From Prorocentrum cordatum (taxonomy: Eukaryota > Sar > Dinophyceae > Prorocentrales > Prorocentraceae), in the NCBI GenBank assembly GCA_963575745.1, contig CAUYUJ010018715.1, forward strand, positions 296,001 through 360,000: a stretch of 64,000 nucleotides of DNA, written 5' to 3'. The notes under the pieces were generated by a model. It searched no databases. It was given only the letters and a program-made list of their open reading frames with translations, and was not told the DNA's origin. The position numbers and the translations under genes are program-made. This document shows positions 19,578-28,962 of the stretch, one piece after another (position 1 is the stretch's first letter; each line of letters starts with the position of its first letter).

Positions 19578-21361
19578 TCGGGACGTGATGAGCAGAAGCA
19601 GAGGCCCGATAGCGCCTCACCAAAACCTGCCCCTCGAGGTACACGACCCTTCTCTCCTAGTAACGGCCGTCGTGGCCGCCCTTCCTCCAACTGTCCTGGC
19701 CGCCCTTCTTCCCCTTGCCCTTGCCTTTTCGGGTCCTTCCCTTTGCTGCCCCCTCTGCTGCCTGACTTCCCGGAGCCGTCTCCTGAGGGCTGCCACTCGC
19801 TCCTCCACGGCTCCCCCCGGGCCCGGGATGCTTTCTCGTGGGTCTTCATCTCCTCCGTGATCGCGACCTGCTCCTCCTTGTCCAAAAGAGTCGCCGAGTC
19901 CAGCTCGATCAGCTCCAAAAACTGCGCCCTCTTCCAGTCCCCGTCGATGTTCGCCTGCTCGACGGCCTTGAGGCGCATGGCGACTACGTCCGCAGCCGCC
20001 CGAAACCTGTTCAGCGCGAGGTGGTCCAAGATGGTGCACAGCGTCTCCATCTCGCGGGAGTTGCGCTTGCTCCCGCTGTCGCACGTGGCCTTGAGCACCC
20101 TGATGAAATAGCTCTTGGCCGCGGGCGGCGTGGCCATCGAGTCCCAGGTAGCGGCCTCTCCGTCCCGGCCCACACGGTCCTCCATCTTCTGCAGGACCTT
20201 GGCCGCGAGCCTCCCGGGCTTCTTCCGGGAGAACTTTATCAGGCGGGCCTGGGCGCTCCGCTTGATGGACGAAGAGGCCGTGGGAAAAACCGACGACGAT
20301 GAAGGAGACCTGGATGTAGTGCGCTCGTCGTTGGACCCCCGACGGCTCCGCCGCCCTCGGCTCCTCGCCCTGGACCTCCTCCTATCCTCGCTGCGCCTTT
20401 CCTTCCTAAGAGACTGGCTACGGCGACCCTGTCCTCCAAACCCATGTCCAGCGCGCCTGCGTGAGTTGCTGCGCCGGTCTTCTCTCCTGCCTTCTCCTCT
20501 CCTCTCCTGCTTGGCATTGGATCCTCGTGCCCTCGCCTCTTCAACCTTCTCCTCCCTGGTGCTGGTCCTGCGATCGCCTGGGCGTCCTGCAGGGCTCCTT
20601 GACCGCACTCGTACCTTCCGGCGGTCGTCGTCCCGAGCGCGGGGGGACCTGGATCTCCGGGCCTTCTGTGGAGAGCCCCCCTCCCTCCTGCGGTGGGGAT
20701 CCTTTTCGTGCCTCTCCAAGCTGCTCCGGAGCGCCCGGAGGTCCCCGGTGACCCCCTCACGTTTCGGTGGGGAGAGCAGCTGCGGCCGCCCTGGCTCATC
20801 TCCTCTTCCTGGATCTCCTTCACGCGGCCGGCCTCCAGGAGAGCGAGCATCGCGGTGTTCTGGACGAACATGGCCAGGGGGAGAATCCGCAGGAGGAGGA
20901 AGAGGAGGTTCATAGAGGGCCTCCTCGCGAATGATGTTGATCTTCTTCTTCAGCTCCTGGATGTCCTTCTGCTTGATCCAGGCCGTCTCGGAGAGGTCGA
21001 GGTTACCTGTGGCATTGAGGACCCGCCATTCCCAGATAGGGGTCACCTCCTCCTTCCTGTACTTGGTCTCGTCGTCATCGCCTGCACCGGAGGTGGCCCG
21101 GAAGAGGGACGGGTTTGAAACCTTCCCGGACTCGAATACCCACCATGAGTAATGAGGATCTTGTGCCCGCATAAACCTGCCCCGGAAAAGACGTGGTCTC
21201 TTCTCCCTACCTGTGACCACGAGGATGCCTTTACCGCATGGCCCAGAGTCGTGGTACAAAGAGACCTCCAGGACATCCCCCAAATTCCACGTTGAGCGCG
21301 CCGCGAAGGACGCGTCCAGTGACGGCCCTATCCAGGGCCCCACCGACTCCTTCACCGCCAT
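19562..21361 (-). CDS. ORF1, RS-rich gag-like protein of the DIRS-like element
   Basis: 599 aa from ATG 21361 to TGA 19562; the open frame begins at TTG 21370. It is the 5'-most ORF of the element, starting about 70 bp inside repeat B2, the position of gag in DIRS elements. The N-terminal about 80 residues look globular (WNLGDVLEVSLYHDSG, DPHYSWWVFESG). A probable helix (DIQELKKKINIIREEALYE) and Pro-rich linker follow. A long Arg/Ser/Glu-rich region (about 170-370, many RS, RR and SR dipeptides) likely binds nucleic acid or is disordered. The C-terminal third includes a folded-looking part (LETLCTILDHLALNRFRAAA-like) and a Gly/Arg/Lys tail. No CCHC zinc knuckle was seen. The gag role is inferred from position and basic character. 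Confidence 0.75.
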   Translation of the reverse strand: MAVKESVGPWIGPSLDASFAARSTWNLGDVLEVSLYHDSGPCGKGILVVTGREKRPRLFRGRFMRAQDPHYSWWVFESGKVSNPSLFRATSGAGDDDETKYRKEEVTPIWEWRVLNATGNLDLSETAWIKQKDIQELKKKINIIREEALYEPPLPPPADSPPGHVRPEHRDARSPGGRPREGDPGRGDEPGRPQLLSPPKREGVTGDLRALRSSLERHEKDPHRRREGGSPQKARRSRSPRARDDDRRKVRVRSRSPAGRPGDRRTSTREEKVEEARARGSNAKQERRGEGRREDRRSNSRRRAGHGFGGQGRRSQSLRKERRSEDRRRSRARSRGRRSRRGSNDERTTSRSPSSSSVFPTASSSIKRSAQARLIKFSRKKPGRLAAKVLQKMEDRVGRDGEAATWDSMATPPAAKSYFIRVLKATCDSGSKRNSREMETLCTILDHLALNRFRAAADVVAMRLKAVEQANIDGDWKRAQFLELIELDSATLLDKEEQVAITEEMKTHEKASRARGEPWRSEWQPSGDGSGKSGSRGGSKGKDPKRQGQGEEGRPGQLEEGRPRRPLLGEKGRVPRGAGFGEALSGLCFCSSRPEWTSS

Positions 21362-21432
21362 CTGTGGCAAGCCTGGCGCAGAACCGCCCCTACAGAGAAA
21401 CTACAGGGGCGGGCAAAATCACGCCCATTTGA

Positions 21433-21572
21433 ACCAAGACAGCTACAGCATGTCATGAAGCAACTTGCATAACATGGGTCAGCAAGGTCACGCCCTCTCC
21501 ACCACTTGGGGACTAGCACGCCTAAACTCCTTGACCCTCAGGGGCCCCCTCCCCAGAGAGCTCACGTGGTCA

Positions 21573-21574
<2 letters not shown>
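21433..21574 (-). repeat. Split direct repeat B, terminal copy (B2)
   Basis: 142-bp 5' terminus of the element in sense orientation, identical by eye to 14555-14696. It ends at TA 21573-21574, which is shared with the CTA tract. Confidence 0.92.

Positions 21575-21648
<74 letters not shown>
21573..21648. repeat. (CTA)n microsatellite, right remnant
   Basis: About 25 CTA units immediately right of the DIRS element, continuing the phase of the tract that ends at 14072. It is followed by CTGGTTTACTTTCAG. Confidence 0.95.
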
Positions 21649-21649
<1 letters not shown>

Positions 21650-21666
21650 TGGTTTACTTTCAGTAG

Positions 21667-22290
21667 GCTCGTGCACCTGGTGTCGAGGGGCGACTCCGAG
21701 GACACAACCCCTTCGCCGGGGGCCCCGAGACCTTCGCCCAGCAGAGGGCCTGCGCGAGCGCAGTCGTCGCGGGCGCCGCCGCGCTCTGGCTGAAGCTCCG
21801 GTGCGAGGGGCGAGCGTGCATCCACGAAAACGACATCTACGCCGCGGGCGCCAAGAAACGCGCCCAGAACCTCCGCCGCAAGCTCCGCGAGACGCAGATC
21901 GCGAAGGGCAAGGCAGCCTTCGAGGCCGAGAAGGCCAAGCACTTAGCAGAGCACCCCAACCAGGAGGAGCAAGTGGACCAAGCCTACTCGAGCGCAGGGG
22001 ACGAGTACAAGATCACCCTCATCAGCATCTCCGTAGTCGAATGCTAGTTCGACCCGAGCAGGGAGTCCAAGTCCGCCAAAAAGCGCAGCGTGCTCCTCGC
22101 ACCCTGCGCAAGACACTGCCGAGAGAGCGACGCGAACCTCGAGGAGGGCACCTGGCGGCGCGACTTCGGAGCAGGCGAGCCCCTAGGAGCATTGCTCAAG
22201 GGCTGGCGCAACGCTCTGCTCGAGTTCTCCGAGGAGGAACGCGCGAGGGTCTTCGAGGCCATCGACTTGCGGGGGCAGCCCAGGGCCTGA
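21667..22290 (+). pseudogene. Unrecognised coding-like segment with in-frame TAG
   Basis: Starts as LVHLVSRGDSED in one frame. It continues one frame over as GHNPFAGGPETFAQQRACAS and a long charged helical part (RACIHENDIYAAGAKKRAQ, AKGKAAFEAEKAKHLAEH). A TAG at 22045-22047 follows VVEC. The same frame stays open and protein-like (DANLEEGTWRRDFGAGEPLG) to TGA at 22288-22290. Codon third positions are mostly G or C. The next segment resumes one frame over at a G5 run near 22270. No domain was recognised; the helical, Lys/Glu/Ala-rich style suggests a coiled coil. Confidence 0.45.
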
Positions 22291-22605
22291 CGGTCGAGCT
22301 CGTCGCATCCTGGACCATCGACTTCATCCAGCAGCAGCGCGGCATCAGCCTCGCGTTCGCAGACTGCCTCTCGAGCCAGTGGACCCAGGCAGTGACGCTC
22401 CGAGAGTGGCTCCAGACTGCGATATACGCGCCCATGGCCCCCGACGTCGCGAGCTGCTTGCAGGGGCCGGACGCCCGCGAGCACGGCCAGCTCGAGGCCG
22501 CGATCCGAGAGGTCAAGACCGAGATGCGCTGGGCCATTGAGCAGGACTGGATCCAGAAGGCCAGGGCCGAGCCCCAGAAACAACAAATCCCCGACCCAGT
22601 GAGGG
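22270..22605 (+). pseudogene. Unrecognised coding-like segment (frame +1 of previous)
   Basis: Carries LTVELVASWTIDFIQQQRGI, SLAFADCLSSQWTQAVTLRE and LEAAIREVKTEMRWAIEQDW. It appears to be a continuation of the 21667-22290 segment after a one-base shift, and itself passes to another frame near 22600 (GAGGGCCC). It has the look of a soluble helical protein. The family is unknown. Confidence 0.45.
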
Positions 22606-23392
22606 CCCGACGAACGCCTCTACTTCGTCTCCGAGACCTGCGCCCGTTCCCGCGAAAAGAACAGGGACGCGGTGCCGCCCCGAGGGCTGCGAGCGAACCA
22701 TATGCTGGCGGTCCGGCCGACACGGCAGGGCGAGCTCAAGGTCGTCGCGGGCATGGAGCCGCGGAGCTACTCCATCGAGCCCGGCCGCGGCATCGAGCAG
22801 AGCCTGGCGAGCGAGCGCCTGGGGGGCATGCAGAGGCGGCCCGAAGGCGTGCCGCCCGTGCCCGACTGGAGCGCCCTCGACGGGAACTGCTTCCACCAGG
22901 GCGACTTGCCCGGGGACTACGAGCAGGGCGAAAACCCCAGCCTCCTGGAGCTCCGCGAACTGGGCCTCGAAGTCGCCGACGAGCAGGAGGACATGCTCAT
23001 AACGCCAGAAGAGCGTTTCAGGGATATCCAGTTCCCGCGCGCCGTCGACAACCGAATCGAGCATAAACGAACAGCAGCTCACAAGAGCCAGTGGGCGTCC
23101 AAGTTCTCGGGCCAGTTCTTGGGCAAGCTGCCGCGCAGGTGGCGGCGAGCGAAGGCCGAGGCTGACGGCGAGGCCTCGCTCGGAAAAATGGGCCAATGCG
23201 AGGCCAAGGCGAAGATCGCAGGCAGGGCGCCGAAGGCCAAGACGAGCTTCTCCCAGAGGCGCAATGCCATGAAGGAAGCGGAGGAGCACGCCAAGAAGCA
23301 AGCGAAGGCCAAGGCCAAAAAGAAAACGAGCCTCGAGGCTCGCGAGGCCCCCCCCCCCCCCGGCGCGGCAAGCTGGCGCGCGACGCGGAGGG
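22606..23392 (+). pseudogene. Unrecognised coding-like segment, Lys/Ala-rich end
   Basis: The frame continues the previous segment as PDERLYFVSETCARSREKNR. It runs through SALDGNCFHQGDLPGDYEQG, LLELRELGLEVADEQEDML and a basic Lys/Ala-rich tail (EEHAKKQAKAKAKKK). It leaves frame at a C run (about 23348-23360) and resumes one frame over. The product is unknown. The long stop-free stretch and biased codons argue for real coding origin. Confidence 0.5.
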
Positions 23393-24191
23393 CGGAGCCA
23401 ACGTTGGCATGCGCGGCAGAGTGCAGGACGTCTGGCAAATCCTGGGCACCGAGGGCGCGCACCGCCTGCGCGTCCTCGAGGTCGAGATCACGGCGATCTT
23501 CCTGATCGAGAGCAGCGAGGCTCGGAGGCTCACAAGCACTAGTTCGCTTCTGCCTGCTTCCGACGGGGTCGGCGGAAACAAGCGGGGGCTAGCGGAAACG
23601 GGGGGGGCGACGGCGGAAGCGGCGGAAGTTGGCGGAAAGCTGGCGGCGGAAGCGACACGAAGCGGAAGCAAACGGAAGCTAACGAGTGCCTGTGAATCCC
23701 GAGCGCCACAGGTCACGATCGAGCAGGACTGCAAGTTCCCCAAGCCGCACAAGCTCGACTGGCGCCAGACCAGACTGGCTCGCCGCACCGAGCTCGCCAC
23801 GGAGTGCGCGATCATGATCTGCGATCAGATCGTCAAGGGCGACAGCCTCGAGCTGGGCACAGCGCGCGCGGTGCTGGGCGAGATCGAGGAACGCGTGGGC
23901 GACCCCGAGACCGGTCTGGTGGTCGAGCCCACGGTGGCCGTCGCCTGGGCTCGAGAGGGCCAGGGCGAGAACGAACCCACCGCCCAGCAGCCCGAGGAGC
24001 AGAAGCGCTGGGCCGAGAGAGTCCACAAGGCCGAGCACGTCCTGATCTGCGTGCACTCCGAGGCGCCCGCGCAGGACACCTACCTCAAGGTCGGTGGTTG
24101 CTACAATTGCCACTGCCCCAAGGTGTCTCTAGTTTTTCACTCCGTTTTGGAGCGAATCCTGGAGGCACCCTGGGTAGGGGGGCGCTTGTAG
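23384..24191 (+). pseudogene. Unrecognised coding-like segment interrupted by an inverted-repeat insert
   Basis: The left part reads VQDVWQILGTEGAHRLRVLE and EITAIFLIESSEARR. The right part reads VTIEQDCKFPKPHKLDWRQ, LATECAIMICDQIVKGDSLE and HVLICVHSEAPAQDTYLKVG. Between them lies a 164-bp inverted-repeat insert (23531-23694) that adds no stop. After about 24110 the reading becomes poor; a short in-frame piece (VEYRNVLPQPSENTKQA) ends at 24283-24285. The family is not recognised. Confidence 0.5.
23531..23694. mobile_element. MITE- or introner-like insert with 32-bp inverted ends
   Basis: The left end CACAAGCACTAGTTCGCTTC and the reverse complement of the right end, CACAGGCACTCGTTAGCTTC, match at about 26 of 32 positions. 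The interior is a degenerate GGCGGAAG repeat. It lies within a coding-like frame that continues on both sides in the same phase. No target duplication is obvious. Introners, which are intron-generating inverted-repeat elements reported in dinoflagellates, are one possible class. Confidence 0.6.
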
Positions 24192-24399
24192 CAACGCCCG
24201 CCAAGGTCTCGAAAATCGGCGGGGGCGTCGCGGTGGAGTACCGCAACGTCCTCCCGCAGCCGTCCGAGAACACCAAGCAGGCCTAAGAGGCCACATGCGA
24301 ACTCAAACCTACGCCCCACGATTGCTGATGGGGAAGGTAGGGTTCATTTTACTCGGGTGATGCCGAACGAAGTGAACCCCACTCTCCTCCTCAGAAATC

Positions 24400-24636
24400 T
24401 TGGGTCGGGTTCGCACGTGGCCTCCCAAGGCCGCCACGAGGATCCTCCGCAAGCTCGGTGCCATTGGCCCTGGCGAGCTTTGCCCTGCGAGGAGCAACGA
24501 GATGTTCCAGGCCGACGCGTGGTCCTGCGGCCTGTGGACGAATCGTTGGATCGAGCGTGCCCTGCGCGAGATCCGAGGCGAGGGCCGCCAAGCGCCCGTG
24601 AGCATCAGCACGATGTGCGCCCGAGGCAACGAATGG
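24400..24636 (+). pseudogene. Ulp1/C48-like cysteine protease, C-terminal fragment
   Basis: The plus frame contains ATRILRKLGAIGPGELCPA and then NEMFQADAWSCGLWTNRWIE, followed by RALREIRGEGRQAPVS. The spacing Q-x5-C-G (Gln at 24508, Cys at 24526-24528) is that of the catalytic Gln and Cys of Ulp1/SENP-type (C48) peptidases. The upstream His and Asp of the triad are not visible here. Such domains occur in SUMO proteases and in ORFs of several transposon families. The frame runs into repeat R8 at about 24637. It is a fragment only and the assignment is by motif. Confidence 0.5.
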
Positions 24637-25445
24637 ATCAATTCGCCGGCCCAACGGGCCAGAGGCGTGCTAAGATCTCCGGTGACTGCTTTACAATCTT
24701 TCTACTTCGCGCGCGCGGGGCGGCCCCTGGGGGCACCCGGGCGGAAAGTACCCCGGCAAGGTCCCGAGAGAGTCCCGGGAGGAGTCACCAGGGCGCTCCA
24801 GCAGCGCACCAACGCGGCTCCGAGACGTCCCCGAGAGCCCCAAGAAGGGCCAAGAGGCTTCCAAGAGGCCCCCAAGATGCTACATGAGGGGTCCGAGATG
24901 CCACAAGATCGCTCCAAAACGCCCACGATGGCCCCCAGACGCCCCAAGAGGCCTCCAAGAGCACTCCCGAGAGGGCCCCAAGAGGCAAAATTCACTGCTT
25001 TTCCTTAGGTTTTGGAGAGATTTTGGCGTTTCCACCTTTTCGGCTTCACGACACCCCAAGACGGCCCAAGAGGCCCCCAAGACCGCCCCAAGAGGGCCCA
25101 AGAGGCCCCCAAGAGGGCCCCAAGACGGCCCAAGAGGGCTCCAAGACGGCCCAAGAGGCCTCCAAGACGGCCCAAGAGGGCCCCAAGAACGCCCCAAGAG
25201 GGACCCCAGGGGGGGAACACGAAACAATATTTCGAGCCCTCGGCCCTCAGAAGTCCCCAGGAGGCCCCAAGAGGCCCCTAAGAGGCCCCAAGAGGCCCCC
25301 AACAGGCCCTCAGGAGGCCCCCAAGAGGCCCCCAAGCGGCCCCAGGAGGCCACCCAAATGCCCCCCCGAGCACGCAAGCAAGTGCCAGCGACGCTACACT
25401 ATGGGCCGGCGGAATGAGCGAAGCGATTCAATACATAAACTCAAA
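24637..25445. repeat. Long repeat R8, copy 1 (CCAAGAGG array inside)
   Basis: Begins ATTCGCCGGCCCAACGGGCC...GAGGCGTGCTAA and ends GGGCCGGCGGAATGAGCGAA. The same two ends bound 57488-58790. The interior is dominated by CCAAGAGGCCCC repeats (about 24834-25370). It separates two coding-like pieces (24636 and 25451), so it may be an insertion or intron. The minus-strand Gly/Trp/Leu repeat ORFs are artefacts. Confidence 0.65.
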
Positions 25446-25450
25446 AAGGG

Positions 25451-25639
25451 GCCAGCGACAACGACTTGGCCAAGGCCAGTGCCAAGAACAAGTCCAAGCC
25501 TTTTAGGGACCCCACGGCGGTCGAGCTGAAGCACGCCACCTTCGAGGAGGCAAGCACTGCCGCCCAGGCCTGCACTACGTGCCTCCCGTGCAAGGACGGT
25601 TCCGCAGGGTGCCGAGCCTTCATGGGCGAGTGGTTTTAG
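25451..25639 (+). pseudogene. Short coding-like segment after repeat R8
   Basis: An open frame of 62 codons with no start: ASDNDLAKASAKNKSKPFRD, VELKHATFEEASTAAQACTT, then CLPCKDGSAGC and a TAG at 25637-25639. G/C-ending codons match the segments upstream of R8. Several Cys residues near the end could bind metal, but no family is recognised. It may be a terminal exon or a remnant. Confidence 0.4.
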
Positions 25640-25769
25640 GCCGTGCGCAAAACAGGTGTTTTGGCAATTTGCGCCAAGGACCTCTCTTGCGCAGGCAAGT
25701 TGTAGCCACGAGCCTCGAGAGCTCCCGAGTCAGTCTTGTGCCAAGGTCTACAAGGTCAGTCTACACTAG

Positions 25770-25826
25770 CGCCCAGGATCATCATCGTCGTCGTCACCGT
25801 CACCGTCATCGTCATCGTCATCGTCG

Positions 25827-25872
<46 letters not shown>

Positions 25873-25945
25873 CATCCTCATCCTCATCATCATCATCAAC
25901 AACAACAACATCAACAACATCTTTATCATCATCATCATACCATCA
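25770..25945. repeat. (CAT/CGT)n microsatellite
   Basis: CGTCAC/CGTCAT repeats grade into pure CAT and then CAACAA and CAT again. ORFs here are poly-His or poly-Ile. Confidence 0.93.
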
Positions 25946-26054
25946 TAACATCACCTTCGCCGGGAAAATCGATGATTATCCCCGCCACCCGAACTATATC
26001 ATCCCCAGGGGGTTATCATCTGGAGCCCGGGGTTAAATTGAAGGGGGAAAGAAG

Positions 26055-26135
26055 GAGGACAACAGGAGAAGGAGGAGGAGGACGAAGAGGAGGAGGAAGA
26101 CGAGGAGGAGGTGGAGGAGGATGAGGAGGAGGACC
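26055..26135. repeat. GGA-rich tract
   Basis: GAGGAGGA repeats on the plus strand. Confidence 0.88.
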
Positions 26136-26449
26136 CCCTCCCCCTCCAACTTATGGTGGTGGTGGTGGGAAACAGGCCCATCAGCGGCGGATGACGCTGG
26201 AGACATGGTGAAAGCTCCAGCGCGAGTCCAGGGACAGCAGAAATCGTTACGCCCTCCACGCCCTCCACGACCGTGTGGAAACAGCCGACTGGTCCTCCGT
26301 CCTGGCATGGAGCTCTGCCTCCTCCATAGGGCCGCCCTGGGAGCAGAGAAGGAGAGGCCAGTATCGAACCGATGCGGTCGGATCGAATCGCATCGCGCGT
26401 CGGATTGGGCCGCATCGGCACGGAGACGGCATCGCATCGGGACAAGTAC

Positions 26450-26605
26450 GACGAAGCCAGGACGAGGAACATTTCGAGTAAAGATACATCTACAATATCT
26501 GAGGTCTGGAGGATTTCTCGGGCGCCGCGGCCTTCTCAAAGCGTTCCGCAACGCTCTGAGTCCCAGAAAGCTCTGGAACGGAATTATCCTCGTCCTATGC
26601 CCCGC
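26450..26605 (+). repeat. Dispersed repeat R2, copy 1
   Basis: Shares with 41770-41922 and 55545-55710 the succession ACGAGGAa-AATTTCG, CTGGAgGATtTCTCGGGCGC, CGCGGCCTTCTCA and AACGCTCTGAG. Non-coding; class unknown. Confidence 0.7.
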
Positions 26606-26734
26606 CCGAACTGGGCCAAGATGCACGACGGCGCCGTGTCAACGCGGAGGCCGCACCGCACTTTTGCCGGTGGGTCGGAAGGCCGAATCGGACAGGCCGG
26701 CTGGCCTGGATCGACATCTAAGCCCAGACATGCG

Positions 26735-27370
26735 ACGACTTGATTGATTCAGGACGGCGTCCTCAGAAGACCCGACCCTTCCCCCTACAGGCCCGGCTTT
26801 TCGTCCCGAGTCGCTTTTTGACGGCCCCGAAACCCGGCGAGGGCCCCCCAGGACCGAAAATAGCGACAAACCTCCCATCCTGATATTTTCTACGACGCGA
26901 GCATGTCTGGGAGCGGAGACCCCTCGCCTCGAGATCCTCGGGCCCAGACCTTCCTCGCCTGGCGGGGGGCGCGCGCGCGCGCGAGGCCCCCGCGGTGCGC
27001 GGGGATCTCGGGGTGAAAAAAAGCGACAAACCTCCCATCTGGATTTTTTGCACGACGCGAGCATGTTTATGTCGGGCGTGTCCCCCTACAGGAAGATGTT
27101 CGACGAAAACTTAAAAATAAACCAAAAATGTCCAAGCAGGTCAAAAAATATGCAACAAATAGTTTCCCGAATATTTCCGGGCTATATTTGGATTATTTTT
27201 GGTGTATTTTTTATACTTCTTCGAAAATCCCCCTGTAGGGGGACAGGCCCGACTTACGAGCATGTCTGGGAGCGGAGGCCCATCGCCTCGGGATCCTCGG
27301 GCCCGTCCCCTCCTCGCCGGCGGAGGGCGCGCGCGCGCGCGAGGCCTCCGCGGTGCGCGGGGATGCCCGC
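26735..27370. repeat. Nested local duplications
   Basis: GCGACAAACCTCCCATC...GACGCGAGCATGT occurs at about 26863-26905 and 27020-27066 (157 bp apart). GCATGTCTGGGAGCGG... through a GCGCGCGCGC run to GCGGTGCGCGGGGAT occurs at about 26902-27006 and 27260-27363 (358 bp apart). TGTCCCCCTACAGG at 27078 is mirrored by CCTGTAGGGGGACA at 27231. A mosaic of tandem and inverted pieces; no gene. Confidence 0.75.
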
Positions 27371-27409
27371 AGCGGCGTGGGGTGAGGTTCCCTGGAAGCT
27401 CATGCTGCC

Positions 27410-27580
27410 ACATACCACCAGCCTCAAACCGACCCCTATCCCTGAGATGGGCGAGCAGAAAGCAAGGACAATCTTAGGGATAGGCCCTCAGAAACGGAGG
27501 GAACCCTTAAGATCGGCATCGAGGTGAGGTGATGTCGAACATAGGGATAGGGATATGCTTCAAACTGGTAAACATATCGC
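27410..27580. mobile_element. Foldback-like element, CCCCTATCC ends
   Basis: CCACCAGCCTCAAACCGACC followed by CCTATCCCTGAG at the left is mirrored at the right by ATAGGGATAGGGATATGC and CTTCAAACTGGT. The match is moderate. There is a single copy in the window. Confidence 0.5.
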
Positions 27581-27602
27581 CTCGGCCTGGTATGGCCTTT
27601 CG

Positions 27603-27802
27603 TGCTGGTCGGAAGCCAGGCAAGGGCTGCTAAATCCGTGGCTGCGAAAATCGACCTCCGGGAAGCTGTCTTCGTCCTTCCGGGAAGAAGCCCGTTGACT
27701 GTCTCGCGTGCCGCGCCTCCTTCCAGGAAGTTGTTGTTTCCTTCCGGGAGGGCCGTTTTAGCAGCCACGGTTTTAGCAGCCCTCGCCCAACTTTCGAGCT
27801 GG
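27603..27802. mobile_element. Foldback/MITE-like element with about 47-bp arms
   Basis: The left arm GGCAAGGGCTGCTAAATCCG TGGCTGCGAAAATCG (27619 onward) is the inverse of GGTTTTAGCAGCCCTCGCC at the right (to 27787), with weaker pairing outward. The interior repeats CTTCCGGGAAG. Single copy here. Confidence 0.7.
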
Positions 27803-28070
27803 CCGTCTGGCGGCCCGTACCGTACATCTGATTGGCGGCCCGTGGCTGCCTGCAGTGGCCCTGTTAGCGGACTCCCAGCAGCCTCCGGCGGCCCCCGGCG
27901 GCCGCCCCTCTGCTACGATGCAGAGCGGCATCTTTCGGTTGCTCCACGGCGCCACCCCACGTGTTGCCACATAGTTCAAGCACGCCAGGCGAGTAAGTCG
28001 GTCGGACCGTCCTGCACACGCTCTGCCAACTGCGCGATACAAAAAAACGATGGCATCGTCGAGTGCGTTA

Positions 28071-28253
28071 CAGTGAAAACGTATAGTAAGGACCCGTGGT
28101 CAGGACGCAAGACCCTTGGAGGCGCCCGCCCCAAGGGTACCCTGAGAAACTGGCCTGCGAAAATTGCCAGGGACGGGCCGCAGAGGCTGAGGCAGGCAAG
28201 GACCCAAGGGTACCCTTGAAAAAGTCGTTTGTCCTTACTATGCGCGATGACTG
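28071..28253. mobile_element. Family A MITE, copy 2
   Basis: 183 bp, flanked by TA at 28069-28070 and 28254-28255. The left end is CAGTGAAAACGTATAGTAAG and the right end GTCCTTACTATGCGCGATGACTG. The interior carries GCAAGACCCTTGGA and CCAAGGGTACCCT as in copies 1 and 3. Confidence 0.82.
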
Positions 28254-28435
28254 TATGTGAGGATGAGCGTCCAGAAAGACGCGCTGACGCCGGGCGAGGG
28301 GGCGCCCCCTAGGCAGAGCGCCCGGGTAGCAGCGCGACCCCGGGGCCTCGAGCCGCTGCGGGGCGGGCGGAGGGCGGCGTGCTGCGCGCTTCCCGCCCGC
28401 CTCCCCCTGGCAGCTTTGGATGCTCGCTGCCTCCT

Positions 28436-28506
28436 CCCCCTCCCCCTCCTCCTCCTCCTCCTCCTCCTCCTCCTCCTCCTCCTCCTCCGCCTCCTCCTCC
28501 TCCTCA
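28436..28506. repeat. (CCT)n microsatellite
   Basis: Nearly pure CCT with one CGC interruption. Confidence 0.92.
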
Positions 28507-28925
28507 CACTGGTATTGCAGATCAGCCACAGACGGCTCCTGGAGCCACTCGCTCCACCCATCCGTCGATGCCGCACCGAACGTCCGTCGCGTCGCATCGG
28601 ACTCGAGTGGAGTGGAAATCGAACTGGAGTACAACAAAGAAGGCACACCTGCTGGTGAGCCCCGGGATGGTCTCCAGAACGAGCATCTGAGCAGAGGGTG
28701 AACTACGATGCATGAGGTACAATACTTCTGCGAAAACATGTTGCCCGCTCGGAAAAAAGACTGAACCCACATGTTCTAACATCGCACTTTTTACCTCCGC
28801 CGCCTTCTGCCGAACATCCGCAAGCGGATCCCGACAGGCCCGCTGCCGTTTTATGTCCACCGGCCTCCTCCTCCTCCGCGTGCGAGGTGCATCGGGGGCG
28901 AATACCGTTTTGTTTCTGGACGGCG

Positions 28926-28962
28926 CAGCTTATTTATTTATATATATATATATACACATGAG
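28926..28962. repeat. AT microsatellite
   Basis: TTTATTTATATATATATATA-type AT repeat in otherwise GC-rich DNA. The flanks 28507-28925 and 28963-29228 hold no recognised gene; 29040-29150 is unusually AT- and AGTAGC-rich. Confidence 0.9.

Noticed and set aside
24880-25377. Gly-Ala-Ser-Trp-Gly repeat protein on the minus strand (also at 5207, 47528 and 57581)
   Set aside because: It follows the CCAAGAGG array phase, the plus strand is equally open, and no start or domain is present; treated as an artefact.
27970-28035. tRNA-like sequence
   Set aside because: No consistent cloverleaf or A/B boxes could be recognised.
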